From assembly GCF_013167215.1 (NCBI RefSeq), contig NZ_JABJWY010000038.1, positions 62,001 to 126,000 on the forward strand: a DNA stretch of 64,000 nt. Direction: 5' to 3'. Shown here one piece after another: positions 51,646 to 61,210 of this stretch. Made by a program: the position numbers and the translations under genes. The notes beneath the pieces were generated by a model. It saw only the letters and a program-made list of their open reading frames with translations. It was not told the DNA's origin and did not search any database. Positions within the stretch are counted from its first letter, which is position 1. Each line of letters begins with the position of its first letter. The stretch comes from Sphingobacterium prati. Lineage in GTDB: Bacteria; Bacteroidota; Bacteroidia; Sphingobacteriales; Sphingobacteriaceae.

Positions 51646-52164
51646 CTACAACCGATCTTTCTTTTTGTAGAATAAAATACTAAATAACAGCATGATAATT
51701 ACGGTAAATATACAACTTAAAACAATGCTAAGTAATGTATATTGAATATGCTGAAGTGAGAAAGATTCCAGTAGATACAGGAATGTATGATGAATCAATG
51801 TACCAAAAAAGATAAAGGAAAAAAACCACCTCACATTCATCAATCCCAGCATTGGTGTAAGAAAAGATTCACGTTCCTCTACTTCGAGTGTAATCTTCAT
51901 AAAGAAAATGCGGAAGGCTGCCAACGCCACACAAGCGGCAGTATTGACGCCAAGTGTATCGTAAAACGAATCTACGGTCAGTCCCGTTAAAAAAGCAATC
52001 AGGTAAACTAGAAAATTAGGTGTCCCTGTTGGCAGTAAAAAGATAAATAGAATATAGGGAAATGCCGCAGCCAGATTGTAATAACCAATATTTTGGAATA
52101 AAAATACTTGCATCCCGATCAGGACGATAAATCGAATGATATTAAATATTAGAATCCTAGCCAT
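51646..52164 (-). CDS. mreD: Rod shape-determining protein MreD-like
   Basis: A 172-residue protein, almost wholly hydrophobic with five or six helices and a short basic end (FYKKKDRL). MreD is poorly conserved in sequence; identity rests on size, topology and position between mreC (eight-base overlap) and mrdA (27 bases away). It is part of the elongasome membrane core. Confidence 0.88.
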   Translation of the reverse strand: MARILIFNIIRFIVLIGMQVFLFQNIGYYNLAAAFPYILFIFLLPTGTPNFLVYLIAFLTGLTVDSFYDTLGVNTAACVALAAFRIFFMKITLEVEERESFLTPMLGLMNVRWFFSFIFFGTLIHHTFLYLLESFSLQHIQYTLLSIVLSCIFTVIIMLLFSILFYKKKDRL

Positions 52165-52999
52165 TGTCCTTAGTCGATTCCTCCAAAGTTTTTAATTCTT
52201 TACTTAATAAATCCTTTACTACATATACGTGTTGTAGATTAGAAAAATTGGTGCTTAAAAGCAGGCGTAGATCCAAAAATGCATCTCCAGAAGAGATCCC
52301 CGTTTGAATAACCGTTCCGACAAAAATACCTTTCGGAAAATGGCCGGAATAGCCTGAGGTATAGACTTTATCTCCTTTGTTTACTTTAATATGATTAGGG
52401 ATTTCTTTAACTGTTGCTGCGCGATAATCGATATTGTTGCCCCAGACCAGCGATCCAAAAACTTCACTATGCCCCAAGGTGACAGAAATACGAGTGTCAG
52501 GATGTAATAATGATTGTACCGTAGAAAAATTTGGGGAAACGTTTAATACAATACCAACAACGCCATTCGGGGCAATGACCCCCATTCCTTTCTCTATACC
52601 ATCTTTGCTGCCCTTACCCAATGTAATCGTATTGGCTTTCTGATGAATACTATTGTTAATTACATTCGCAACAATAAATTGATAACGCCCAAATTCGCTA
52701 CTATCTATGACTGGTACGGGGCCAATTTTGATACTATCTGTCGATTTGTAAGCCTGAAGGTCTTTCCGCAATTGCGCATTTTCTTTGGCCAAAGCATCAT
52801 TAGTCTCATCCAGATGTAAATAACTTTTCCAGGAGTTTACTTTTGCATATAAGCTACCGATCACACGGTTGGAAGAGTTTAATACAGAATTGCGTTGAAA
52901 CGAATTGTTGGTAATAATCAAAAATAACGAGAATCCAAAAAATAGGATAAACCAAAAGAATGCATTGTATCGTCTCAGGAATAACCAAAGGTTTCTCAT
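52157..52999 (-). CDS. mreC: Rod shape-determining protein MreC
   Basis: A 280-residue protein with an N-terminal membrane helix (residues ~13-32), a short coiled coil (TNDALAKENAQLRKDLQAYK, ~60-82) and the periplasmic beta-barrel pair containing GKGSKDGIEKGMGVIAPNGVVGIV and KVYTSGYSGHFPKGIFVGTV. It links MreB to PBP2. It follows mreB by 94 bases. Confidence 0.96.
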   Translation of the reverse strand: MRNLWLFLRRYNAFFWFILFFGFSLFLIITNNSFQRNSVLNSSNRVIGSLYAKVNSWKSYLHLDETNDALAKENAQLRKDLQAYKSTDSIKIGPVPVIDSSEFGRYQFIVANVINNSIHQKANTITLGKGSKDGIEKGMGVIAPNGVVGIVLNVSPNFSTVQSLLHPDTRISVTLGHSEVFGSLVWGNNIDYRAATVKEIPNHIKVNKGDKVYTSGYSGHFPKGIFVGTVIQTGISSGDAFLDLRLLLSTNFSNLQHVYVVKDLLSKELKTLEESTKDNG

Positions 53000-53093
53000 T
53001 TTTTATCGTGGGTATTTATAATAAGCAAGCGATATAATAATTTTGCATATTATATCGCTCTTTAATAAAATCTTGTTAATTATCGAACGTTAA

Positions 53094-54116
53094 TTACTGC
53101 ATCAAGAATTTGAATCGGCCAATATTTTTAAGCGCAATACCAGTACCCCTGACAACGGCACGAAGTGGATCTTCGGCGATATGGACAGGAAGCTTCGTTT
53201 TTGCTTGAATACGACGATCTAAACCACGTAATAAGGCACCACCCCCTGTAAGGTAGATGCCTGTTTGGTAAATATCGGCAGATAGCTCCGGTGGAGTAAT
53301 TTCAAGTGCTTTTAAGATAGCTTCTTCGATTTTAGAAATTGATTTGTCCAAACAATGGGCAATTTCTGTATATGAAACAGTGATCTGTTTAGGAACACCG
53401 GTCATCAAGTCACGACCCTGTACGGCAAAATCAGCAGGAGGTTCCTGCAACTCCGGAAGTGCAGCACCTACTTCAATCTTGATCTTCTCTGCTGTACGTT
53501 CACCGATCATAATGTTATGTTGTCTACGGATGTATTGAACAATGTCGGAGTCAAAGTTATCACCTGCCACACGGATGGATTGATCACATACAATACCAGA
53601 CAGCGCGATGACAGCAATTTCTGTTGTACCCCCTCCGATATCTATAATCATGTTCCCCATTGGTTCTTCTACATCAATACCGATACCTACAGCAGCAGCC
53701 ATTGGTTCATGAATTAAATAGACTTCTTTCGCACCCGCAATTTCTGCAGAATCACGTACAGCTCTTTTTTCTACTTCCGTGATGCCTGATGGAATACAAA
53801 CAACCATACGTAGCGATGGGAAAAACCAACTCTTACCATTGTTAACTAATTTTACCATGCCTCTGATCAAATGTTCAGCAGCTGTAAAATCAGCAATTAC
53901 TCCATCACGTAAAGGTCTTACTGTTTTTATATTGTCGTGTGTTTTACCTTCCATTTGCATGGCCTGTCGACCGATGGCAATCACTTTGTTAGTGGTGCGG
54001 TCAAATGCAACAATAGAAGGCTCATCCACTACTACCTTGTCATTATGAATTATCAGGGTGTTCGCAGTACCCAAGTCAATCGCAACTTCTTGCGTAAACC
54101 AATTAAATAAGCCCAT
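53094..54116 (-). CDS. mreB: Cell-shape actin homologue MreB
   Basis: A 340-residue MreB. FTQEVAIDLGTANTLI is the phosphate-1 loop behind an amphipathic start (MGLFNWF), DIGGGTTEIAVIALSG is phosphate 2 and YLTGGGALLRGLD the adenosine motif. It polymerises under the inner membrane and guides RodA-PBP2. First gene of mreB-mreC-mreD-mrdA-rodA, an order common in the phylum. A TAGGTTTG -7 box lies 33 bases upstream. Confidence 0.98.
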   Translation of the reverse strand: MGLFNWFTQEVAIDLGTANTLIIHNDKVVVDEPSIVAFDRTTNKVIAIGRQAMQMEGKTHDNIKTVRPLRDGVIADFTAAEHLIRGMVKLVNNGKSWFFPSLRMVVCIPSGITEVEKRAVRDSAEIAGAKEVYLIHEPMAAAVGIGIDVEEPMGNMIIDIGGGTTEIAVIALSGIVCDQSIRVAGDNFDSDIVQYIRRQHNIMIGERTAEKIKIEVGAALPELQEPPADFAVQGRDLMTGVPKQITVSYTEIAHCLDKSISKIEEAILKALEITPPELSADIYQTGIYLTGGGALLRGLDRRIQAKTKLPVHIAEDPLRAVVRGTGIALKNIGRFKFLMQ

Positions 54117-54472
54117 TTGCTAATCCTTAAGCTATTTTAAAATAATATGCAAACCTACACAAAAAAAATTAATCTTTTTGAGGTTCTACATCAAAAAAAA
54201 CTATATTCTGCAAGTAAATTCTATCTGGAAAAAACTGTTCTTAAATTTAACGAATATAATCTAGAATTGTTACTTCTTGCTTCAACTTATTTTTTGTTAG
54301 CTGCGATTTGCGAGGTGAAATAAACATGTGTTTTTGAAATCTTTGCCAGCTGATATAAGCGCTTGCATGTTGTGGATGATAGGTGGCGGTCCTACGAAAG
54401 GAAACAGCCAAGGGATGAATGCGAATTTTTTTTTCGATCAAGTTTCCATTGCTTGGAAGTGGGATAAGGAAG
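54117..54472. other. 356-base upstream region of mreB
   Basis: The right half contains a 64-codon open frame on the minus strand (54247-54441) and a similar one on the plus strand (54328-54522); neither resembles a known protein, and both have unusual composition. The left half holds the mreB -7 box (54150-54157) and AT-rich DNA. Nothing else is recognised. Confidence 0.45.
54150..54157 (-). promoter_or_regulatory. -7 box of the mre operon
   Basis: TAGGTTTG on the minus strand, 33 bases before the mreB ATG. No clear -33 TTG. Confidence 0.45.
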
Positions 54473-54516
54473 AAAAACGAATGCCATTATTAAATAAAAT
54501 AATGGCATTCGTTTTT
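54473..54516 (-). terminator. Terminator after the NDH-2 gene
   Basis: A perfect 19-bp stem (AAAAACGAATGCCATTATT and its complement) around a six-base loop, with T-rich sequence following on the minus strand, 48 bases after the stop. Confidence 0.85.
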
Positions 54517-54564
54517 GATTGAAGAACAGATTAATCCTGTTTTTACAAATTTATTTATTGGTCT

Positions 54565-55872
54565 CTATTGTACCGTTTTTGCTTGTTCTTCTGGAGCCGG
54601 TTTGTTGAATTTATGGAAGATTAAACGGACACCACTGTTTTTAGTGAAAAACTTGACCGACCAGTTGACAAATGTGATCAACTTATTTCTAAACCCATAA
54701 ATAGACATTAAGTGAACAAACATCCAAGTCATCCATCCAAAGAAACCACTGAAATGAATCTTACCCATGTCTACAACCGCCTTGTTACGTCCTACGGTAG
54801 CCATTGATCCCTTGTCAAAATAACTGAATTTTTCAGTAGGTTGATTGGACATTGTTTGAAGGATATGTTTCGCTACATATCCGCCCTGCTGCTGTGCTAC
54901 TGGTGCTACACCCGGTAGGCCACGCGGTAGGTCTTCTGTAATAAATGCAGATACGTCACCAATGGCATACACACCTGGCATGTCAATTACGCGACATTGA
55001 TCATCTGTTTGAATGCGATTGCCACGTTGGATGACCTCTTTTTTGAATCCATCCGGATATTGGCCAGCAACGCCGGCACCCCAAATAACTGTTTTTGTTT
55101 CAATGCTTCTGCCGTCAGCGAAAGTAATGGCTTTACCGTCGTACCCAGTTACCTGTACATTTAATAATACTTCAACGCCTAAATCTTTCAGATATTTCTC
55201 GGAGTTTTTTGACGCTTTTTCGGATAGGTTGGCCAATACTTTTGGTAGACCTTCTACAAGGTAAACAGACATTTCTGATTTATTCAATTCAGGATAGTCT
55301 TTTTCCAAAACATTATTCTTAATTTCTGCAATAGCACCAGAAAGTTCTACCCCTGTAGGGCCACCGCCAACGATTACAAAGTTTAAATTTGGCTTACGAT
55401 CTTCGGGATTCGCGATCATGACAGCCTCTTCAAGGTTTTGAAGAACGTAACTTCTTATATTAAGTGCCTCTTGAATGTTTTTCATTGGCAGGGCATATTT
55501 GGTGATCTGCTGATTGCCGAAAAAATTTGTCGTTGCACCCGTGGCCACAACCAAATAGTCATAGTCGAAATCTCCAATATCAGTCTTAACAACTTTAGCC
55601 TCATTGTCGATGCTTTTTACGTCGGCAAGTCTAAAATGGAAGTTATCCTGATTTTTGAACATTTTTCGGACCGGGAAGGAAATGGAGTCCGCGGAAAGCG
55701 TACCCGTAGCAACTTGGTACATTAATGGTTGGAAGGTGTGAAAATTGTTTCTATCCAATAAGAGAACTTCAACTTCCTTATTTTTAAGCTTTTTAGCAAC
55801 TTCAATTCCTCCAAATCCAGCACCAATAATGATTACTCTGGGGAATTTTCTATTTGAACTATTGCTTGGCAT
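54565..55872 (-). CDS. Type II NADH dehydrogenase (NDH-2-like FAD oxidoreductase)
   Basis: A 435-residue flavoprotein. The FAD fold is RVIIIGAGFGGIEVAKKL near residue 12, the NADH fold is NFVIVGGGPTGVELSGAIAE near 160, and VYAIGDVSAF and GVAPVAQQQGGYVAKHI follow. The C-terminal 80 residues, with hydrophobic and basic patches, would attach it to the inner membrane. It passes electrons from NADH to menaquinone without pumping. I use the ATG at 55872, 11 codons inside an in-frame TTG. Single-gene unit. Confidence 0.9.
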   Translation of the reverse strand: MPSNSSNRKFPRVIIIGAGFGGIEVAKKLKNKEVEVLLLDRNNFHTFQPLMYQVATGTLSADSISFPVRKMFKNQDNFHFRLADVKSIDNEAKVVKTDIGDFDYDYLVVATGATTNFFGNQQITKYALPMKNIQEALNIRSYVLQNLEEAVMIANPEDRKPNLNFVIVGGGPTGVELSGAIAEIKNNVLEKDYPELNKSEMSVYLVEGLPKVLANLSEKASKNSEKYLKDLGVEVLLNVQVTGYDGKAITFADGRSIETKTVIWGAGVAGQYPDGFKKEVIQRGNRIQTDDQCRVIDMPGVYAIGDVSAFITEDLPRGLPGVAPVAQQQGGYVAKHILQTMSNQPTEKFSYFDKGSMATVGRNKAVVDMGKIHFSGFFGWMTWMFVHLMSIYGFRNKLITFVNWSVKFFTKNSGVRLIFHKFNKPAPEEQAKTVQ

Positions 55873-56086
55873 ATTTTTAATAGTTTGTTGTAAAAATTCG
55901 TACAATCGAATTAAGCTGCAAATATCTTAAATTTTGAACCAAAAAGCTAAAAAATATTTATTTATTATGGCAATACATTGTGAAATTTATCGTTATAAGG
56001 CTAATTCCTTTAATAAAATATTTTGTAGTGTTTTGGTTTTAAGTCTTTTACGGCTCAAAAGGTGATCTAAAAAAACTTGTATAGCG

Positions 56087-56125
56087 AACAAAGTCATTGT
56101 GTATTTTATACACAATGACTTTGTT
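56087..56125 (-). terminator. Terminator of the MarR-FNR-ferredoxin operon
   Basis: A perfect 18-bp stem (AACAAAGTCATTGTGTAT and its complement) with a three-base loop. The ferredoxin stop codon (56124-56126) lies in the base of the stem. Confidence 0.85.
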
Positions 56126-56459
56126 ATTGCAACGAACCTTTTAGTCTGATTTTCATACCGTTGTTATTCGGATGAAGACGAAGTTGGCAGGCCAGTCGAC
56201 TTTGCTCGTCAGCATCAGGTAAGGTGTCGAGCATATCCAATTCCTGATCGCTGGCTTCCGAAAGATTTTCTATGCCTTCAACGACTTCAATATGGCATGT
56301 GGCGCAGAGTGCCATACCACCGCAGGTAGCCAGTATGTCGTATTCAGATGCTTTTAGAATTTCCATTAGTGATAGATTGATATCTGTCGGGACATCAATT
56401 CTGTTTTCTGTGCCATCACGATCGATAACGGTTACTTGTATCAAATTATCTTCCATCAC
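56124..56459 (-). CDS. 2Fe-2S ferredoxin, adrenodoxin type
   Basis: A 111-residue ferredoxin. The cluster ligands are Cys46, Cys52, Cys55 and Cys91 (C-X5-C-X2-C-X35-C) with the adrenodoxin-type surroundings TCGGMALCATC and LDMLDTLPDADEQSRLACQ. Such proteins carry electrons to P450s, oxygenases or Fe-S assembly. The neighbouring reductase, one base overlapping, is the obvious electron donor; the acceptor is not in the window. Confidence 0.95.
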   Translation of the reverse strand: MMEDNLIQVTVIDRDGTENRIDVPTDINLSLMEILKASEYDILATCGGMALCATCHIEVVEGIENLSEASDQELDMLDTLPDADEQSRLACQLRLHPNNNGMKIRLKGSLQ

Positions 56460-57463
56460 TAAAATGTATTTATACCGTTAACGGTTGTATATTTAAAGCT
56501 CAATTTTTGATCAGGATAAACAAACTTAAAAGCACTTTGGCACATCAATGCGGCTTCGTGATATCCACATAAGATGAGTTTAAGCTTGCCCGGGTAGGTG
56601 TTGATATCACCAATAGCGTAGATGCGCTCAATGTTGGTCGAATAATCAAAGGTATTTACTTCAATCGCGTTTTTATCGATATTTAGTCCCCAGTCAGCAA
56701 TTGGTCCAAGTTTGGGCGTCAAGCCATATAATGGAATAAAATAATCGGCTTCGACTGCTGTCGTTTCTTTCTCTTTATTTACTGTTTCGATCGCAGTGAG
56801 GGTTCCATTGCCGTGTATATTGCTCAAATTATGAGACAGGAGTAAATTGATCTTTCCTTCTTGCGCCAATTTAAAAACTTTTTCTGCAGAATCCGGTGCA
56901 CCGCGGAAAGAGTCGCTCCGGTGAATAAGTGTAACTTGTTGTGCAATATCAGCCAAATGATAAGTCCAATCCAGTGCGGAATCACCGCCGCCAGCAATAA
57001 CAATCCGTTTGTTCTTGTATTTTGCAGGATCTTTAACCATATAATCTACGCCTTTGCCTTCATAAAGATGCAGGTCGTGGATTTCGGGTTTACGGGGCTC
57101 AAAGCAACCAAGTCCCCCTGCAATGACAATCACTTGTGCATGCACTTCCGTATTGTCACCTGTGGAAATAATAAAAGAGCCATCATCCTGTTTTTCGATT
57201 TGTTCGACACGCTCACCTAACGTAAATGTAGGTGCAAAGGGCTTTATTTGTTCAAGTTGATTATCGATGAGCTCCTGCGCTGTAATGCTCGGGTAGCCTG
57301 GTATATCATAAATTGGCTTATGGGGATATATTTCGGATAATTGGCCGCCAACTTGAGGTAACACATCAATCAGGTGGCACCTCATTTTTAGAAGTCCAGC
57401 TTCAAATACAGCAAATAATCCTACTGGTCCAGCACCAATGATGCAAATATCAGTATTTGTCAT
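56459..57463 (-). CDS. Thioredoxin-reductase-like ferredoxin-NADP+ reductase
   Basis: A 334-residue flavoprotein matching the TrxR-type FNR of Bacillus (YumC). FAD site CIIGAGPVGLFAVFEAGLL, NADPH site RIVIAGGGDSALDWTYHLAD with HRSDSFRG for the 2'-phosphate, and IYAIGDINTYPGK. The redox CxxC of thioredoxin reductase is absent, which supports FNR rather than TrxR. It lies between MarR (two-base gap) and ferredoxin and should reduce that ferredoxin with NADPH. Confidence 0.93.
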   Translation of the reverse strand: MTNTDICIIGAGPVGLFAVFEAGLLKMRCHLIDVLPQVGGQLSEIYPHKPIYDIPGYPSITAQELIDNQLEQIKPFAPTFTLGERVEQIEKQDDGSFIISTGDNTEVHAQVIVIAGGLGCFEPRKPEIHDLHLYEGKGVDYMVKDPAKYKNKRIVIAGGGDSALDWTYHLADIAQQVTLIHRSDSFRGAPDSAEKVFKLAQEGKINLLLSHNLSNIHGNGTLTAIETVNKEKETTAVEADYFIPLYGLTPKLGPIADWGLNIDKNAIEVNTFDYSTNIERIYAIGDINTYPGKLKLILCGYHEAALMCQSAFKFVYPDQKLSFKYTTVNGINTF

Positions 57464-57465
57464 AG

Positions 57466-57903
57466 CTATGATATATTTAAATTGTTATAAATCGTATTTA
57501 ATATTCTCGTAAAATCCTCGAAATCTTTTTCCGTCAGTTTCTCCCATGCTTTCATCCTGATTTCTGCAACGATAGGGGACAGGGATGCAACCTTAAGTTT
57601 CCCCTCTTCCGTCAAATGCAGATAGAGACTCCGGCGGTCTGTCTCATCAATGACACGCTCGGCCAAACCTTTCTTCAGTAGAATATCCACGATACGCGTC
57701 AATGTGGGCTGGTCTTTGCCACATCGTCTGGCTAATTCTTTCTGCGATAGTTGTTCGGTTTCGTAGAGTACCTTTAAGACAGCCCATTGATCCACTGTAA
57801 TGTCAAATCCCTTTTCCGTAAAAGACGATTGTGCAAATTGTTTAACCTTCTTGGCGGTTTGATCCAGGATGAAGGAATAACGGTCGAATTTTTCGTTTAG
57901 CAT
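57466..57903 (-). CDS. MarR-family transcriptional regulator
   Basis: A 145-residue MarR. The winged helix is DQWAVLKVLYETEQLSQKELARRCGKDQPTLTRIVDILLKKGLAERVIDETDRRS (residues ~38-95) between dimerisation helices. One Cys (Cys63) is in the recognition region, so redox sensing is possible but unproven. It heads the FNR-ferredoxin operon, and its promoter carries direct repeats that suggest autorepression. Confidence 0.94.
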   Translation of the reverse strand: MLNEKFDRYSFILDQTAKKVKQFAQSSFTEKGFDITVDQWAVLKVLYETEQLSQKELARRCGKDQPTLTRIVDILLKKGLAERVIDETDRRSLYLHLTEEGKLKVASLSPIVAEIRMKAWEKLTEKDFEDFTRILNTIYNNLNIS

Positions 57904-57905
57904 AC

Positions 57906-57950
57906 AAATATTTAGTATGACAAATATATTTAAAATATTTAGTACAACAA
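57906..57950 (-). promoter_or_regulatory. MarR operon promoter embedded in 12-base direct repeats
   Basis: AAATATTTAGTA occurs at 57906-57917 and 57933-57944, 27 bases apart; both copies continue as a similar ACAA. On the minus strand TATATTTG (57928-57921) lies between them, with TTG at 57950-57948 (19-base spacing). A repressor on the repeats would cover the promoter. Confidence 0.6.
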
Positions 57951-57970
57951 GTAATTTGAATGCAATAAAA

Positions 57971-57997
57971 AAAGGCGTTCAAATATTGAACGCCTTT
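57971..57997 (-). terminator. Terminator of secDF
   Basis: AAAGGCGTTCAA, three-base loop, TTGAACGCCTTT, followed on the minus strand by TTTTTTTATTG. It lies 20 bases after the stop codon. Confidence 0.9.
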
Positions 57998-58016
57998 CTA
58001 TACTATTTTAATTTTA

Positions 58017-61004
58017 TTATGGTCTTACTACTTCAGCTTTTTTAGCCGTGTTACCCTCAGCTAAATGTTTTCCTTTACGCAAATCGTAAACAGAAGGCGC
58101 AGCCAGGATAATAGAAGAATAGGTACCTACGATGACACCAATCAAGATGGCAAAAGAGAATCCACGGATAACCTCACCACCAAAGATAAATAAGACTGCA
58201 AGAACGAAAATGATCGTCAATGAGGTAATAATTGTTCTACTCAATGTCGAGTTGATGGCATGATTGACTACATCACCAAGATCTTCATTGTGCGCGTTCG
58301 GTTTGGATACGAACTCTCTTAAGCGGTCAAATACAACCACGGTATCATTCACCGAGTATGCGATTACCGTTAAGATGGCCGCCACAAAGTGTTGGTCAAT
58401 ATCCAATGAGAATGGGACAATACCATCCAATAAGGAGAATAAACCTAATAGAATAATGGCATCGTGTATGGTTGCAATAGCTGCACCCACAGAGTATTCC
58501 CATTTGCGGAAACGGATTAAGATATAAGCCGCTACGATGATAATAGAGAAGATTGCTGAGCTAGTTGCTCTTGATTTGATATCAGACGCGATACTCGGTC
58601 CTACTTTTTGTGAGGACAGGATTTCATGTTTGTTGGAAGCATCTACTTTAGATAGCCCCTGATTCAATTTATCCAATACTTCTTTATCAGCCGCATCGGA
58701 AGTTTCTTCGATATGATATGTTGTTGTCACACGAAGTTGGTTTGATGCACCAAATACTTTGACTTCCGTTGTTTTTTGGAAGATATCATCCAAATTGCTA
58801 CGTACAGCTTCCGGATCAACTGGTTTATCGTAACGAACGGTATAGGTACGTCCACCTTGGAAATCTACACCTAAACTGAAACCTTTTGTGAAAATTGAAG
58901 CTGCGGAAATTAAGACCGCTACAACAGAGATCGCATAGAATACTTTGCGTTTTTGAACGAATTTGAAGTTTGCATTATGCAAGGTGTTTGCAGACCAAGG
59001 GAAAGACACTTTAATTTTGATATCTTTTTCCAGCATCCATTCGAAAATAACACGTGTGACAAGTATTGCCGTAAACAATGATGTGATAATACCCACCATC
59101 AATGTTGTTGCGAAACCTAAAATTGGACCACTACCAAACAAGAATAAGATGATACCGATCAAGAAGGTCGTGATCTGTGAATCTAAGATCGAAGGTAAAG
59201 CGTGTTTATAACCATCGGCAACCGCCTGACGAATTGATTTTCCTAGGCCCAATTCCTCACGGATACGTTCATAGATCAGTACGTTTGCATCGACGGCGGT
59301 ACCCATTGTCAATACGATACCAGCAATACCGGGTAACGTGAGTACGGCATTGAGTGAGGCTAATACCCCCATGATAATAAATACGTTCAACAAGACAGCA
59401 ATGTTAGCCACAATACCTGCAGTGTTGTAGTACGCAATCATGAAGATCATCACAACGATAATACCGATGACCGCGGAGTTGATACCTGCGTCAATTGCTG
59501 CTTGCCCTAATGTCGGACCAACAACTGCTTCTTCAACGATTTTAGCTGTAGTCGGAAGACGGCCAGCTTTCAATACGTTTGCTAAATCTTTTGTGTCCTC
59601 TACAGTAAACGAACCTGAGATGGATGAGCTTCCATTTGGAATTTCACCATTAACAGATGGAGCGGAATAAACTACGTTATCTAAGACAATTGCAATGGCG
59701 TCTCTGTTTTGAGCAGCTTTTGCCGTGATTTTCTTCCATTCACGTGCACCTTCATTATTCATTTGCATCCCAACAACAGGTTGGTTTTTCTCATCAAAGT
59801 TGGCATTCGCATCAGTGATGACGTCACCTGTCAATACAGCACCATTATCCGCCCCGACGGCTTTGATCGCATATAGGGAAAGTTGCTCTGGTGTTTTTTG
59901 CTCTGGTTTTACAGCCCATAAGAGCTTTAAGTTACCTGGAAGAATTGATTTTACTTCTGGGCGTTGCAAATAAGCATTTACTTTAGCGGTATCTTTCAAT
60001 GAAGCAATACCAACCATAGCACCGGGCATAAGTGCCATCTGCTGGTTTTCGCCCATATAAACAGCTGGGCGTAAAATTTCAAATAATGGGTTTTTCTGAC
60101 CTAGATTAAGTGCTGCACTGTCTTTCTTAGCTTTCGTGTCTTTTTGACCACCGGTTAAGTTGGACAATAAATCGTCTGCCTTTTTCGTTGTGTCAGCAGC
60201 GGTTTTATTATTTGCAGCTGGCGCAGCTTTTAAAGTAGTTGCTAATGTTCTGTCAATATTTTCTAATACAGGGTAAACTTCTTGATTGGTGTAAGTCTCA
60301 TAGAACTCTAATTTCGCCGAACCTTGAAGTAGGTTACGAACACGGCTCTCGTCTTTTACACCTGGCAATTCCACTAAGATACGGTTTGTACCTTGTTGAA
60401 TCTGGATGTTTGGTGAAGCAACACCGAATTTATCAATACGTGTACGTAGTACTTTGTACGAATTTTGAATGGCGTTGTCAGCTTCTTTTTGAAGGAATGA
60501 TTCAACTTTTGAATCAGAATCACCTGGTTTAATTAATGAAGCATTGTCTTTTGTAGAAAAGAACGTCGAAAGTGGGGTAGAAGCTCCAATGGATTTATAT
60601 TCTTCCATAAATAAAGCTACGACCGTTTTTTGACTGGTTTTGCTTTTTGCTACCGCTTGTTCCAACGCTTTGTTGAATTTCTCATCTTTTGGATTGTTGG
60701 CTAGATTACGGATCAACTCATCCAATGAGATCTCCATGGTAACATTCATACCACCTTTTAAATCCAATCCTAAAGCCAGTTCATTCGCTTTTGCTTCCCT
60801 ATAGGTGTATTTCGCAAAACCTAAATTGTACACCACTTCACCTGCCATAGAGTCTAGATAGCTCTTTTCTTTTGCCAAATCTCCTTTGGCAAAATTCTCA
60901 GCATCTTGCTCCACCTTGCGGGTCACCCAAGTAAATGATAGGGAGTATAGACACGCTAATGACACCACTATCACTAAAAGTTTAATCAGCCCTTTACCTT
61001 GCAT
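58017..61004 (-). CDS. secDF: Fused SecD-SecF translocase subunit
   Basis: A 995-residue fusion with twelve expected membrane helices. SecD part (1-~640): ALGLDLKGGMNVTMEI, the P1 domain ending in LRTRIDKFGVASPNIQIQQ, and GTAVDANVLIYERIREEL with the proton-path Asp. SecF part (~660-995): GVDFQGGRTYTVRYD and SVNDTVVVFDRLREF. A low-complexity insert rich in Ala, Lys and Asp lies near residues 257-300 in the P1 domain. It uses the proton gradient to complete protein export. Fusion is frequent in Bacteroidota. Single-gene unit with an ~85-base leader. Confidence 0.97.
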   Translation of the reverse strand: MQGKGLIKLLVIVVSLACLYSLSFTWVTRKVEQDAENFAKGDLAKEKSYLDSMAGEVVYNLGFAKYTYREAKANELALGLDLKGGMNVTMEISLDELIRNLANNPKDEKFNKALEQAVAKSKTSQKTVVALFMEEYKSIGASTPLSTFFSTKDNASLIKPGDSDSKVESFLQKEADNAIQNSYKVLRTRIDKFGVASPNIQIQQGTNRILVELPGVKDESRVRNLLQGSAKLEFYETYTNQEVYPVLENIDRTLATTLKAAPAANNKTAADTTKKADDLLSNLTGGQKDTKAKKDSAALNLGQKNPLFEILRPAVYMGENQQMALMPGAMVGIASLKDTAKVNAYLQRPEVKSILPGNLKLLWAVKPEQKTPEQLSLYAIKAVGADNGAVLTGDVITDANANFDEKNQPVVGMQMNNEGAREWKKITAKAAQNRDAIAIVLDNVVYSAPSVNGEIPNGSSSISGSFTVEDTKDLANVLKAGRLPTTAKIVEEAVVGPTLGQAAIDAGINSAVIGIIVVMIFMIAYYNTAGIVANIAVLLNVFIIMGVLASLNAVLTLPGIAGIVLTMGTAVDANVLIYERIREELGLGKSIRQAVADGYKHALPSILDSQITTFLIGIILFLFGSGPILGFATTLMVGIITSLFTAILVTRVIFEWMLEKDIKIKVSFPWSANTLHNANFKFVQKRKVFYAISVVAVLISAASIFTKGFSLGVDFQGGRTYTVRYDKPVDPEAVRSNLDDIFQKTTEVKVFGASNQLRVTTTYHIEETSDAADKEVLDKLNQGLSKVDASNKHEILSSQKVGPSIASDIKSRATSSAIFSIIIVAAYILIRFRKWEYSVGAAIATIHDAIILLGLFSLLDGIVPFSLDIDQHFVAAILTVIAYSVNDTVVVFDRLREFVSKPNAHNEDLGDVVNHAINSTLSRTIITSLTIIFVLAVLFIFGGEVIRGFSFAILIGVIVGTYSSIILAAPSVYDLRKGKHLAEGNTAKKAEVVRP

Positions 61005-61095
61005 CGTCTGTTATTAATTGTATTAATTTTAATGTTAAATACTGTTTATGTAATTGATAATTAGTTCTTGTTTAATCACACTTTACCAAGAATGG

Positions 61096-61103
61096 CAAAG
61101 GTA
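61096..61103 (-). promoter_or_regulatory. -7 box of secDF
   Basis: TACCTTTG on the minus strand, 91 bases before the ATG. No strong -33. Confidence 0.45.
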
Positions 61104-61210
61104 TAAAATTTTTGTAGAATGAAAAGCTTTATTTATGCCATTTAGGTCAAAGGCATAAAATTAGAAGAAATGCTGAAAAAAAGAAATTTTTTAATGGATT
61201 TATTTTATAA

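Noticed and set aside
54328..54522. 64-codon plus-strand frame before the NDH-2 terminator
   Set aside because: It runs into the terminator hairpin and has no recognisable features.
57466..61004. Possible horizontal transfer of the MarR-FNR-ferredoxin block
   Set aside because: Base composition and codon use look like the neighbours, and no mobility genes or repeats flank it.
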